A stretch of 64,000 nt of DNA, from positions 46,611,251 through 46,675,250 of the forward strand of contig JAWZYU010000018.1 of NCBI GenBank assembly GCA_038380435.1, read 5' to 3'. The translations under genes were made by a program, and so were the position numbers. Position 1 is the first letter of the stretch. Each line of letters begins with the position of its first letter. Source of the stretch: Ryuthela nishihirai. Taxonomy: Eukaryota; Arthropoda; Arachnida; Araneae; Heptathelidae. This document shows, one piece after another, positions 1 through 11,069 of this stretch. A model generated the notes under the pieces. It was not told the DNA's origin. It saw only the letters and a program-made list of their open reading frames with translations, and did not search any database.

Positions 1-349
1 GAAGCCACGGCCAAGTGAGAACTTGTTTTTTAAATCAATCACCGAGGCCCATGAGGGAAATTTCGACTGTGCGGACGAATATCACGGTAGCCATATGGCG
101 GCAAAATTTGTGGTAACGGAAATAAAAATCTCGATAGCTTACGCAGAAACTAATCCACGGGCTATGAGAGAGCTCACTGACGTCGACAATGATCCAAGTC
201 AACACCGGGCAAATTTCTTTCTGTTGAAATACTGTGCTAAAATGTCGGGGGGGGAGGGGGGTTACTTACAAAATTTACCTTTGGTGCAGTGAAAAGAAGA
301 ATATACAGTTAAAAGTGATACCCGGGCAGCGCCGGGTAAGTTCAGGTAG
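1..349 (+). mobile_element. Non-autonomous Helitron, 3' part only
   Basis: The right end shows a Helitron-type terminus: a short GC-rich hairpin (CCCGG, loop, CCGGG, about 321-335) followed by a TTCAGGTAG end, close to the CTAG end of the sibling copies at 490-1487, 37398-40245 and 40425-41457. The body shares long stretches with those copies, such as the 'atatcacgg.agccatagggcg' region. The left end lies outside the window. No Rep/helicase coding sequence is present, so it would depend on an autonomous Helitron. The short open frame over 23-292 is not conserved as a protein among the copies. Confidence 0.75.
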
Positions 350-489
350 TAATTAATAAGTAGCAGTTATAAAAAAAAATAAGGCTAGACATACCTGTTT
401 TAAACAGATGATAACCGTTTCTTTATTTTTTTAACCGTTTCTTTAATTTGATTACTATGAATGCAAAACCCTTAAATTAGTTTAACGTA

Positions 490-1487
490 TCTATATAATA
501 AAATAAAGTGTCTGTCTGTCTCTCTCTGTGGCACCATAACTACTCATCATATCACCATAACAAATCAACGTACACGCTTCAAATTTTCAGAGAATGTTTT
601 AGGTTGTGGTCCGGATTGCAGTGCCAAATTTCAGGTCGAAAGTCCAAAAGGGAGTTGTTGCTAGAAGCAAAAATATTTTACGATGCTATTCCTATGGGAA
701 ACGAGAATTGCTGTCAAATGTATTGTTTCCATTTACTTCTCCCTAACTGTGCGAACGTAAAGAGTTAAAATAAATCTTCTGCTGCAAATCTGCTTCCGTT
801 GCCAGATTCCCCAAGTTTCCAAAGCATTATTAAAGCGTTCCATTGCAGCTAGAGCCCTGATTTTCTAAACAAACATACGGTCGGGCAGGGAGAACCCGCC
901 TACGTAATTTGGGACCTTTCGGTGAAGTACGTCGGGAATTCAGAATGCCAAAATCTGACGAAATAAATATCTCGATCGTTTGCGACGGGCTCCGAGAGCA
1001 CGCGCCGAGTCAGCAATGGCCTTTGAAACACTGGGAAATTCATCGTGTTAAAACTGTGATAAAATGTCGGGGGAGGGGAGTATACTAAATAACCTTTAGT
1101 GCAGGAAACAACAGAATATGAATATTAAAAGGGAGACAAGTTGTCTCTATTTGTGTAGAAACGAAGCCACGGGCCAAGTGGGAACCTGTTGTTCAGGAAA
1201 TTCGGACCGTGCGAACGAATATCACGGGAGCCATAGGGCGACAAAATCTGTGGTAATGGCATTAAAATCCGATAGCTTACGCAGAAACTAAGCCACTAGG
1301 CTATGAGGAGTGCTCGCTGACGTCAAAAGCGATCCGGACAAATTTCTTTCTGTTGAAAATCTGTGCTAAAGTGTCGGAGTGTGTGTGGGGGGAGCGGGTT
1401 TCTTACAAAATTTACCTTTAATGCAGTGAAAATAACAATATACAGGTTAAAAGTGACACCCGGACAGCGCCGGGTGCGTTCAGCTAG
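490..1487 (+). mobile_element. Non-autonomous Helitron, complete
   Basis: The element begins TCTATATAATAAAAT followed by a TGTCTG-rich stretch and ends with a CCCGG/CCGGG hairpin and CAGCTAG. It sits between an A (489) and a T (1488), the host dinucleotide expected for Helitron insertion, with no target duplication. Length is 998 bp. The same 5' start and 3' hairpin recur in two other copies in this window. No Rep/helicase ORF is seen. Assignment rests on the classic combination of 5'-TC, 3' hairpin plus CTAG and A/T target. Confidence 0.85.
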
Positions 1488-3084
1488 TTAAGGAATAAAA
1501 TTCTCATTACTGTCCTAATCAAATAATATCTCAGTGCTATTTCTCATCCTAACCTAACTACTGTTTTCTCATTATACTATGGAATCCGGTAACATTGATT
1601 AGCATTTGACCTTCTTTCATTTTAGTACAGTAGTTCGAGAAATAAAATTTTAATGATTAACTGCGTTCAAAACTTATGCGATCGAAATATGCAAAGGTAT
1701 AAACAGTTTTGAAAAGATGTGCTTGTGATAGGAATTAATTAGGAGAGACGGATGTGGGTGTTCAGAAAACTGATTATTTTGGAAATAACTGAAAAATTTT
1801 CAATTACAAGCAGAAATTCATATTTTATTAATTTCTTAATTATGTGGGGTATTAAGCAAGGACGGGTTCATTCTCTATCAACCAATTATTTATCATCGGA
1901 TAATTTTCGATTATAATGAAATTTGCCAAGTTTGTTCTCCTTACTCAAAATATTTTCTGCACAATATTTAAGTTTTTTACGATAATGGATTCCGAGTGAT
2001 GGACACTCGAAAACACAGACATACCCAAAACAATTCTGCAATTTGCATCTCGTTTAAAAAAAATAAATAAATATGTAAAAATTAAAAACAGTCTGAATCT
2101 GCATTTTATTTTATAAAAACCTGAACCTAATTAAACTAGAAATATAAAAACTAATTTTATTTTAATCTTTTTTCTTAACCATTCAATTGATATATTTTAC
2201 CCAAAAAGTCTAAGATTAAAACCTTTTAAAGCAACTGACCGCGGAATTTCACCTGTTATATCTAAAAGAAATAGTTAAGTTTCTTCAGCAAAAATGTTTT
2301 GAAATGCATATTTAGGAACAATATTGCGGAAAAAGTGTACTTTGTGGCGAGGAAATAGTTCATCTCTTGGAAATCAGTTAAAATTTCTAAGGATCAATCA
2401 GTTTTATACAATTAAAACCTCATCTCGTATTTGAATGGATCTTAGTACACTTGTAGTTGTACCTTAGGCAAATGAAGAAGATAAATTTCCTTTTCTACTG
2501 AATAGGTTCAATTAAAAACCATTTAAATGTGCCAAAATCCTGTAAATTTGTTTGAGAGATAAGCTGTTTTAAACGCATATAATTTCAATTCAAATCGTAG
2601 CTATGCACAATATTAAAGCTGTTTGATATGTTAATGGTATTGAACTAAGCTTTAAAACGTGATATGGTTTCGGTGGATATTAAAACAATACCAACTCTGT
2701 TGGCACGAGGTTGATTTTGCATCTCTTAATCAGTTTTTCTTCCATGGTATATCACATTTCAAAGGGCTTTGATAATGTTGAAGAACTTTTCAAATTACCA
2801 TTACTCCCGTTACAGGGACAGGGGGGATTATAACATAACTAATTCACACAGTGGCATATGAGTACGTCACTAAATGATGGAACGTCACGTTATAGCCAAT
2901 AGAGTAAATTAATATTTGAAAAAGCAGATAGACATTTGATCACAATTACGCTGTTTCAAGTATCACGATGACAATCATTTTAAAGGTGTCTTGAGTTTAG
3001 TGACATCCGAATCCACTACCCCCTGATAACATGTCAGGTGTTCTGGCCACTGAGCTTTTATTGTTGTTGTTAATCCATACATTG
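1488..3084. other. AT-rich DNA with no recognised element
   Basis: I found no long open frame, no terminal repeats and no similarity to the repeat families elsewhere in the window. It may hold very old TE remnants or plain intergenic DNA. Confidence 0.5.
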
Positions 3085-3215
3085 TAGAGTCAGTGGGAAG
3101 AAGATGTCTTTCGAGTACATTGGGAGCATCTGACACGCCATCAGTAGATCGTAAGTTCGAATCCCACCAGGCTCAAGATACTTTCTCCTCTACACTCAAT
3201 GTCATCATAATGCTT
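3085..3215 (+). mobile_element. tRNA-like SINE fragment
   Basis: A B-box-like AGTTCGAATCCC at about 3152 follows a stretch that could be a decayed tRNA head, and a pyrimidine-rich tail region comes after it. It does not match the two main SINE families of this window. No convincing cloverleaf can be drawn by eye, so a functional tRNA is unlikely. Confidence 0.35.
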
Positions 3216-3368
3216 GGAAGAGACTAATAGTGCTTAATGCGTAATAAATCTATGATGTGCTGTGAATAAAATTTTACAGATATGCACGTTTTTAGTGGTG
3301 TACCGCGACACTTTGGGATTCTCGGAATTGTGCCGTGGACTCTAAAAGTTGGAATCATTGAACTAGAG

Positions 3369-3440
3369 CAAGGATGGGCAACTTTTTCCCATCGGCGGGC
3401 CAGATGAGAATTTTTCAAATTGCCGCGGGCCAGAACCTTA
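3369..3440 (+). mobile_element. hAT-like terminal sequence (one end)
   Basis: CAAGGATGGGCAACTTTTT followed by 'cggcgggccagatgag' and 'ccgcgggccaga' resembles the subterminal pattern of many hAT elements (CAGGGGTGGGCAAACT with GGGCC repeats). I could not find the matching inverted end or an 8-bp duplication downstream, so this is probably a truncated copy. Confidence 0.45.
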
Positions 3441-4824
3441 CTTACTGCTTAAATACTCTAAACTTACCCCATTGGCCAACGCTCTGAGTAGACGATATGC
3501 ATAAACAATTAAATTTTCCGTTATACTTATTTATTACAAAAAAAAACTAATTTTTTAGTTTTAAGCCATATACTTGCAATGGTAAATATTGTGGGTCACA
3601 ACTACACAGAAATAATAGATTGCTCGAGTTAGAGAAATTTTAGGGGATTACAGAAACTTGAAAATAAAATTATGGCTGAGTCAAAAATAGAAAAAAGAGA
3701 AAATATTTTAAGATATACGTTTTTTTTCACTTGCAGATTTAACCATGAAATATGTCCCCTTACAGACACTAGATGGCGCTACTCTTCCTTCTGTAGCATT
3801 TCATTACCGTAAGACGCAATACTTTTTGAAAATAATTTATTTTCTGATCACATTTTCTAAAAGAATTAACAGCAATAATTTGTATTACATTCCATTCTGT
3901 AAACGTAATTACTTAGATTCTATATTATATGCTTCTTTATATACGAATATGTGGACGAAAAGTCACATAGCTATGTTTAAGTCGGCAGTCCGCCGTTTAA
4001 GCGGACACCAGGCACCTCAGGCTTCTGTTCCTCCTCCCAAAGCAATAAATATGTCACCACGTAGCCGACCCTCTTTCTCCCCTTCCCCGGCCGAACTTGG
4101 ACACTCTAGTGAGATGCATGTCCATTGCCTCTTGACAAGGTCGCTTGGAGTGGGGGCTTCGGTTCCAAGATTCTAACAATCGGTGGTGAGAGCGCACGAA
4201 TTTTGTTTCATTATCAGTGATTATCCACCGAATTGTTGCTTTTATTCAAAACCAAATAACGTAAACTTTTCCTTTGCATGAGTCCTGATGTGTTGATTGG
4301 TGACGATGATTTGATATAGGTTATGTCCGTCGTCTGCAGTAATGTAAAAAAAAAATGTATTGGTTTATGAACACACACTATCAGTATAAAATTAAAAAAT
4401 GATGAATCTTGTTTCCCCTCCACAAAGCATAAATATTATATTCGAATTCAGAGTCAATCAGCCATCAGAAATAGGAAATGGTGTGTTTTTTTGTTTTCTT
4501 TTAGTGTGAGACCGATTCGAAAAATAATATAAATTGAGAGAAATATAACTTTCTGGGAAAATATTTTGTCCAAATTACATAAATTTTACATGAAATGTGC
4601 CATCCTAGAGAATTTTGACCCCAAAAGCTAGAAGAAATATGCCACTAAGAGAGCCACGGTATATTCTTGATGTTATTAAAAAATAAAAATTGATAACTAA
4701 ACAGACTGAAAAAAGTTTCAAGTGCTAATAATAAGCAGTAAGAAAATATCTCAGGTTTTAGATGCTGACGATGTTAAACCAGAAATTCAGCGAAATACTC
4801 AATAAGCTTTGTACACATTGAAGA
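3441..4824. other. Unassigned region
   Basis: This is AT-rich except for a GC-richer patch at about 3980-4170 that lies in a 143-codon open frame (3745-4176). That frame has no domain I recognise, biased composition and no supporting context, so I do not call a gene. Confidence 0.5.
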
Positions 4825-5206
4825 GGGCGGGGTGGCTGAGTTGGTAGCGCGCAAGGCTCGTATTCTGTAGTTTCCAGGTTCGAGTTCCAGCAGGGTCAGC
4901 GTTGAGATTTATCTCCGCAAAGCTCACCACCCTGCACTCAGTCAGTGGGGGACACCGATGGGCTTGGAAATACCGCCGTCCATCTGATGGGACATTAAGC
5001 TATTGCCCCATGTGCGGGAGAGCCATACCTTGCGCACGCTTAAGAACACGCTGAAGGGCCTTGACGGGAGACTACCATATATCTTCCAACAGCTGTTCCA
5101 GTAGGTCCCCTCACCCAACTATATCTGAGCCTTTGGGGTCCATGTGACCTGGCCATTTAGCCCATGGTGTGCAAAAAAGTGTCGCTCAGAAGTAAAACAA
5201 CCCAAC
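4825..5206 (+). mobile_element. SINE-B, full length
   Basis: The tRNA-derived head has an A box (GTGGCTGAGTTGGTAGCGCG) and a B box (GGTTCGAGTTCC), the internal RNA polymerase III promoter. The body has 'ttatctccgcaaa', 'gatgggcttgga' and 'ggggtccatgtgacctgg', and the tail ends 'gcaaaaaagtgtcgctcag...aaaacaaccca'. The head looks most like a Thr or Met tRNA (loop CTCGTAT here, CTCGTAA in most copies). At about 380 bp it is one of the family's full-length members here. It would need a LINE reverse transcriptase to move. Confidence 0.85.
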
Positions 5207-5640
5207 TCAGCGCTATTGTATTTTCAGAACATGCACATTTGTGTCATCGTTGTAATATATAATGCTAGGATTTCGGACTGTAGTCATATGATAAAATTCC
5301 TATTGACAATAGTAAAGAAGCCGACGTAGCCCTGATCCGTAAAGTAGATGCTGTGATTGTCTTCGTAATACGCAATTAATAATTACAAAACGAATAAAAA
5401 AAACGATATTCGTTCGTTTAGATATGACAAGTGATGAATACTAAATAATAATTTCCGTTTGCATCCTTTAGGAGGAGAAGAAATGAATATAAATATAAAA
5501 TCTATTTTAACCAGGATTGGATTATTAAGAACAAATATTTATGTTAATATGAGTTGTTTCAGTTTCCTTTGCGAGTTGCTTTGATATTCAATTGTTTCGT
5601 TTAGAAACAAAGAACGTTTTAAGACAAATATAAATTAATT
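5207..5640. other. AT-rich DNA, nothing recognised
   Basis: No repeat-family match, no terminal repeats and no credible ORF. Confidence 0.5.
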
Positions 5641-5910
5641 TTTTTTTAAAATACCTATCTTCCTATAGGGCCCTAAAAAGTAGAAAATAAATCTAAATCA
5701 TATCGATGGTGCAATCAGTCACTGAGTTCGTATTCGCTTTGAAGGAAGATTGGGCTCTAATTTACGTACTGAATAAAATTGCAGGGGCCGTAACTTCATT
5801 TGAAGTGAATACGAACTCAGTGATTGATTGCACCATCGATATGCTTTAGGTTTATTTTCTACCTTTTTAGGCCCTATAGGAAGGTAGGTATTTCTAAAAA
5901 ATTTTAATTT
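5641..5910 (-). mobile_element. Terminal hairpin of foldback element X, locus 1
   Basis: Two arms of roughly 110 bp are inverted copies: the left arm starts 'cctatcttcctatagggcc' and runs through 'catatcgatggtgcaatca', and the right arm reads the reverse complement ('tgcaccatcgatatg' to 'ggccctataggaagg'). The short centre holds 'ggaagattgggctctaatt'. The same structure recurs at 25300-25960. In both places the tandem array of X lies directly beside it in the same relative order, so the hairpin is treated as one end of X. No coding sequence. Confidence 0.7.
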
Positions 5911-6500
5911 ATATTTTCTTTTGTTATCACTAAAAACACCTACCTTCAAAAACTTTGATATATGATTCATAAACATCGATCACATATACCCCCGTTTTGG
6001 AGTCATGTTTGTGGTAGACCATGGCATTTGCAGACGTCACAAGCTTTAATTTGAGATAAGACTCATTAAAATCGACCGTCGCTAAAATCTGCCCCCCCAT
6101 ATTTTATCAGGGAGAAATAGTGAGAGCGTAATTCGAAAGAGTTAACGACCGTTATTATACTTTCATTTGACACCTAACTCATAACATCATCCTGGCGTTC
6201 GGAAGATATAGTAGAACGACTTTCATATTTCCCGTTTTTTAGGGAGGAAGAAAGCATAGGGGGGGGGCTTTTTTCATAGCTTGTGACACTCCCCGCGTCA
6301 CAAGCTTTCATTCGACATATAGCTCGTTACTTCCCGCACTCGCGTTCAGGAGATATATGGGAACAATCATTTTCATATTTCCCCCTTTTTTTTAGGGTGG
6401 AAGAAAGCAAGGTGGGGGGGGGGGGGGGTAATTTTTCGTAGTCTATGTATGACATTTCCCACGTCAGAAGCTTTCATTCGACGTAAAGCTGAGATGAACA
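5911..6500 (-). repeat. Tandem array of element X, locus 1 (reverse)
   Basis: About four units, on the minus strand, share a core of TCAAATGAAAGCTTGTGAC followed by a G-rich stretch and a purine run (ggggaaatatgaaa). On the plus strand the cores read as 'ctttcatttgac'-type sequence near 6043, 6160, 6306 and 6470, a spacing of about 117-165 bp. G runs at 6260-6268 and 6414-6429 mark equivalent positions in adjacent units. No ORF. Confidence 0.7.
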
Positions 6501-6937
6501 ATGTTTGCATAATATATTAATTTTAAAAAAATTCGTGTCACAGTAAACTTCATTTTTGAGGCCCCTCATAATCGTGAGACTCTAAGCTGTAGCTTAGTTT
6601 TTCCGGCCTTAGTTCGATATGGATTTCTCAATGTGCTTTTCAATAGCTAAAGAAGTTTGCTCACTATTTAATTAAATAAAAAAAAATCACATTAAAAACT
6701 GAGATACTGTTTTTACAAGCAGCTACCCTAAGTTGGAACTGACAAGTATTAAATAATTTTTCTGTTAAAAATTAATTATTGTAACCCCACTGAAATAAGC
6801 GAACATGATTCCTCAAATATCGTTTCAATTACTAGGATTAGTGTAACTAATGGCAACTGTTAGACCAGGCATTTGCAAACGCATATAAGCAATGTAGTTT
6901 AGGTAGCACAATATTAAAAAAAAAATGTACTCTAATT
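6501..6937. other. AT-rich DNA, nothing recognised
   Basis: No repeat match beyond short A/T runs. Confidence 0.5.
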
Positions 6938-7092
6938 CACTAATAAAGTATGACAGGAAAATATTCTGTAGACAAGAAATACTTCAAATAATTAGCTGAA
7001 AAAAAAAATGGTTGTCCTGGAAATGATTCTAGGAGACCGGGTTCATATCCCACTCAGGGCAACCAAATTATTTTCAGCTAATTATTTCAAAT
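6938..7092 (+). mobile_element. Inverted-repeat MITE with a tRNA-like centre, copy 1
   Basis: The left arm 'acaggaaaatattctgtag' through 'aaataattagctgaaaa' is partly mirrored by 'ttttcagctaattattt' on the right; the outer right arm is missing. The centre (about 7009-7066) can pair GGTTGTCCTG with CAGGGCAACC and carries a B-box-like GGGTTCATATCCC, as in a tRNA acceptor and T arm. A fuller sibling is at 59634-59808. Confidence 0.55.
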
Positions 7093-7175
7093 GTACTCTA
7101 AATTTTTGAAAATACAAACGTTCTGAGAAAATCAGAGACTAAAAAGATTCTGCTAAGCTTTCATATAAAAAAAAA

Positions 7176-7347
7176 TTCTTCAAGCAGCTGCTTGCCAAGA
7201 GCCTATGAGTATAACTGTATCAGAGTATCATTGTGTGGAACCAGAGAGTCAACACAAGAAACGAAATATCATTTCCTTATCCGAGGCTCGAACCCAGGTC
7301 CTTTTCATTAGTAGTCAAGTAAGCTGATCCCTTGGCCATCAGAATTA
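7176..7347 (-). mobile_element. SINE-A, diverged copy
   Basis: Reading the minus strand, a tRNA-like head with B box GGTTCGAGCCTCGG is followed by a body and the family's conserved end CAAGCAGCTGCTTGAAG. It is far more diverged than the copy at 7817-8020, so it is an older insertion. Confidence 0.6.
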
Positions 7348-7509
7348 AATATTTTTATCACAGTACGAAACTCATATATATATTAAATTATTAAATATAG
7401 ACCACATTGAATATTTCGATATGGTCTAATTTCTTTTGAATTTTTTGGAAGAATGACTTATATCTGAAACTTTAATATATACGTATAAAAACGTAAATAA
7501 AATTAAACT

Positions 7510-7645
7510 ACAAATATACGTAAAGAATTATTCATCTGAAGAAAATTATTGCTGATGTGACGGGCCAATATTTTTTTTCAGATGAATAATTGTTGATTTC
7601 TATATCTACAGGTTATCTGTGTATTTACAGTGGATACGTAAATAA
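7510..7645 (+). mobile_element. Decayed inverted-repeat element related to the tRNA-centred MITEs
   Basis: The arms 'attattcatctgaagaaaa' and 'ttttttttcagatgaataat' are inverted copies. The right flank 'ctatatctacaggttatctg' matches the sequence after the tRNA-like head at 16880-17010. The tRNA-like centre is almost gone. Confidence 0.4.
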
Positions 7646-7779
7646 GTTTGGCCTAAAGAATAACTCAATGAAACTAAAAACATTCAAGATTCAAATCATC
7701 GTAAGAACTATTTCAGCTCTGAAAAGCGAAAGAAATTGGAAGCTCAAGGAAGTAGAAACTAGGGCTTGGCTAACAAATC

Positions 7780-8077
7780 ATTGTTGGCCAAGCTTCTCAC
7801 TGGCTTGGCCAACAATAAATAAATAATAAATACCCCCTCAAGCAGCTGCTTGCCACAGAGGTCTGACAGGAGCCTGTCAGTTTATATGCCACAGTAGGAG
7901 ATCTGAGAGGATGGCAGAACCTCAGGAGAAAAACGACACACACATACATGCCTAATACCGGGGCTCGAACCCAGGTCCGGTCAGTAGCCAAGCGTGCTAA
8001 CCACTCGGCCACGGGACGGCTGGCCAACAATATTGGGCTTGATATGTTTGCCAATCTCACTGGCTTGGCAAACATAT
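7780..8077. repeat. Two hairpins with the same loop motif, split by a SINE
   Basis: Hairpin 1 has perfect 14-bp arms (7780-7793 and 7803-7816) around loop TTCTCACTG. Hairpin 2 has perfect 13-bp arms (8042-8054 and 8065-8077) around loop TCTCACTGGC. The arms differ in sequence, yet both contain TTGGC/GCCAA and the loops share TCTCACTG. 'cttctcactgg' recurs at about 8082. A SINE-A lies between them. Confidence 0.65.
7817..8020 (-). mobile_element. SINE-A, full length, with target duplication
   Basis: Flanked by an exact 11-bp duplication TGGCCAACAAT (7806-7816 and 8021-8031). On the minus strand the order is: head GCCGTCCCGTGGCCGAGTGG with A box GTGGCCGAGTGGTTAGCACG, B box GGTTCGAGCCCCGG, a T-rich middle, the short inverted repeat CTGACAGGCTCCTGTCAG, and the end CAGCTGCTTGAGGGGGTATTTATT. 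The head resembles Ser/Leu-type tRNAs. This is a good reference copy for the family. Confidence 0.9.
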
Positions 8078-8093
8078 TTAGCTTCTCACTGGG

Positions 8094-9502
8094 AGCGTTC
8101 CCCGCCTATTGAAGCTATTTTTAGAAACCAGTTCCTGACCCCTCTTTAGCATAAACAATACAGAAGCCTCCTAATGTCCTCCCTGTGGTCAATCTCACCC
8201 CACCCCCTAGGAATCGGGCTATATTCAGCGCCATCTGTTGAGCGAGAATCAGCGTAGAATCACCTTTCTCTTCAGCTTAATGAAACAAAAACTGTTATTT
8301 TTTTAATTAAAGATAGGATTAACTATACAAGAAATTTAAAGTAAACAGTATAATTACATTGAAATAAAACGTATTTTAATGGAAATTAACATCGGCTCCA
8401 CATAAAAATGCCACTAATTAAACTGTATCAGAAATATCGATACATTTATCAAGAACGAAAGAAAAATATTCAAATTTTTATTCAAGCTCTGTAAAGGAAT
8501 TTCTGTTGTATATTGCCAGCAGGTTCATCGATCCACCTGATTACTGTTCTGTGGGATAAACATATGTTACAATTTTTTTTTCTGGATGAAACATACCAAC
8601 AAATTCCTTTACAAATTCGCCATCAGAATTTTTTTTTAATATTTTACACTTTTCTCGCTAATAACAAAACTTGCACGCGTAATAGCATCGGAGTCTTGAG
8701 ACACATGGATAAATAAATTTTTGTACTTTTAATGCAGCCATGTTTCACAAATATTTATTTTCTATGCTGGTCTTGATAACTTTCACAATCAGAATGTTTG
8801 CTTAGGTAGTGTCTAATTGCGTGAGAGCTGAGCTGCTTAATTGTGAACTGAACAGTCCTTATCTATCCATATTCCCAAAGTCTGTCACGTGTGTTGATGT
8901 CATTGAAAAATCAATTTAGGTTACTACAGAACACCTTCAAAAACAGTTTACAGGTGAATTGTGAAAGAAAGAAAAATTGATATTCCACAAAAATACTTCA
9001 AAGGTAAGAGATAAAAATTTAATAGTTTGCGCTGGTATATTCACAGGCCACTTGAAATGAATCTGCGGGGCATGGTTTGTCCTTTGCTGAAGTATAGTAT
9101 CATGTGGTTTTTACCAGTTGTCCAGTGGATCTCCCTAACTATTCATATCCAGAATATGGAAACACCTTTACTTGTTCGTTATTCGAAAAAGGTGTTGCGT
9201 TATGATTTTATCTCCCTTTTTCCCTGTATTTTCCTAAGTATTCTGACTGCCTTCTGACTTGCAGGTGATGTGCAGTTGCCCGTTAATAGCAAATAAACTA
9301 GTTGCATTTGATCTGCTCTCGAAAATGCGAGAAGTCGCAAAACCAATAAAGTAGCATTCAGAATATGGCAACTACGGCAAAACATTTATCTACTATTATA
9401 AACTATTTTTACCTTTAATTCATTTTTTTTAGTATATCTTTTCATTTGTGCTTGCAGAAACAAAAGTAATCTGTCAAAGGGTTGGAGAGTGGGTTAGAAA
9501 GT
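8094..9502. other. Unassigned AT-rich region
   Basis: Only short open frames with biased composition are present. I see no TE ends and no match to the families of this window. Confidence 0.5.
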
Positions 9503-9692
9503 TGGGTCACAAGGACTCCAAAGGCTGAGAGAAGGTTTTGGGGAGGGACCCACTACACAGCTATTAGGAGACAGATGGTGGCCTCCTTTCAAAGCCATTC
9601 AGTGTGTTCTTTAACATGCACAAGGTACGATTCTCCCGCACATGAGATCATGGCTTAACGTTCCATCCGATGGACGGCGGCCTTTTCAAGCC
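9503..9692 (-). mobile_element. SINE-B fragment
   Basis: The minus strand matches the SINE-B body from 'gatgggcttg' to the 'ggtcccca...ctctgagcc' segment. The tRNA head is absent (cut at 'gcccatcgg') and the tail is degraded. Confidence 0.75.
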
Positions 9693-10668
9693 CATCGGCA
9701 AATGTTTGGAGAAATATTTCTGAACAACCGTTTTGACAAACAAACCATTAAACCGATAAATTAGGAGGGAAAAGGAAAGGGAAATACATAGGTAATAAGC
9801 TATATGTGCTTGATTGCATCCTACTAATTCCCGAACACAGTGTTTAATGGAACTTTTTAAAGATTCTTTTCTGGTGACAGTTATAACTCTTGTGACCTGG
9901 CCATTTGGATATTTTGATGAAAGAAAAGGAGAAAAAAGATCGGGCTCTTACCAAAGAACTAAAATGTAAGCTGAACTATACGTGAAAAAATTAATTACGC
10001 TAACGACATTTATTGAATGCCATATAATATGTCAATATAAATAAGTAAGTCAGTTATATTATTTAAAAGTAGCATTCATAATAAAGCAACATTTATTTCT
10101 TATTTATACCATTTACGTTAAAAAGAAATGCTTGTTATATATATATATGGAGGAAATTTCATTATTCTTGCTTTTTAAGTTGCCTAAAGTCGTTAGAGCT
10201 TCAATAAGAAAAAGCTATCCAATGACACTTAACAGTCTGGTTCTGCAACTGCGCGAAATAACGTGACTTGCATAAATCTTGGTTACAGATCACGTAACTC
10301 ATTTACTTAAAGCATCTCTGCTCATTTTCACAGCCTAAGTGGACGCTGTATTTACCAATCATCATAGGTCTCGACTCATGTGAGAAGAGCAGTAAGATCT
10401 GGTCTCGTCACGGACAATTAAGGCTCCATTTCGCAAAATGGCTTCAGGAACACGGGTAAGGTTATCCCACTCCAGACGCCAAGTTGTCCGTGACGTGACT
10501 CCTGGAAACCTGGCGGCAATACCGTCACATTCAACATCGTTCTAACGGATGGTAGTCAATCCCACCGCGCTTATTATCACTCCCCAACTACAGAAGTCTT
10601 TCCAAGTGTCATAAATAGTCGTAATCCTTTGAAGATTGGTTATTGTTCAGAGACTGAAGGGGAATGAA
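9693..10668. other. Unassigned region
   Basis: AT-rich, with a short TA run at about 10138-10148. A GC-richer patch at 10370-10600 contains two near-inverted words ('cgtcacggacaa' / 'ttgtccgtgacg', at about 10407 and 10484). No gene or recognised element. Confidence 0.45.
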
Positions 10669-11057
10669 GGTTGTGGGTTGGGTTGTTTTACCTCTGAGCG
10701 GCACTTTTTTGCACACCATGGGCTAAATGGCCAGGTCACATGGACCCCGAAGGCTCAGAGAAGGGTTGGGGGAGGGGACCCACTGGAACAGCTGTTAGGA
10801 GACAGATGGTAACTTCCCCGTCAAGGCCATCCAGCGTGTTCTTTCACATGCACAGAGTATGGCTCTCCCGCACAAGGGATCACGGCTTAACATCACATCT
10901 GACGGACGGCGTCCTTTCCAAGCCCATCGGTGTCACCTACTGAACGTGGGTAGGAAATTTGCGGAGATAAATTTCAACGCTTACCCAGCTGGGACTCGAA
11001 CCTGGGAACTACAGATTACGAGCCTGGCGCGCTACCGACTGAGCCACCCCCGCCCCA
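10669..11057 (-). mobile_element. SINE-B, full length, with target duplication
   Basis: A 12-bp duplication AAGGGGAATGAA flanks the copy (10657-10668 and 11058-11069). On the minus strand the full family order is present: tRNA-derived head with A and B boxes, 'ttatctccgcaaa', 'gatgggcttgga', 'gggtccatgtgacctggcc', and the tail 'tgcaaaaaagtgccgctcagaggtaaaacaaccc'. The two overlapping open frames here are by-products of the SINE. Confidence 0.9.
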
Positions 11058-11069
11058 AAGGGGAATGAA

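Noticed and set aside
3745..4176. 143-codon open frame as a gene
   Set aside because: No recognisable domain, biased composition, no splice or promoter context.
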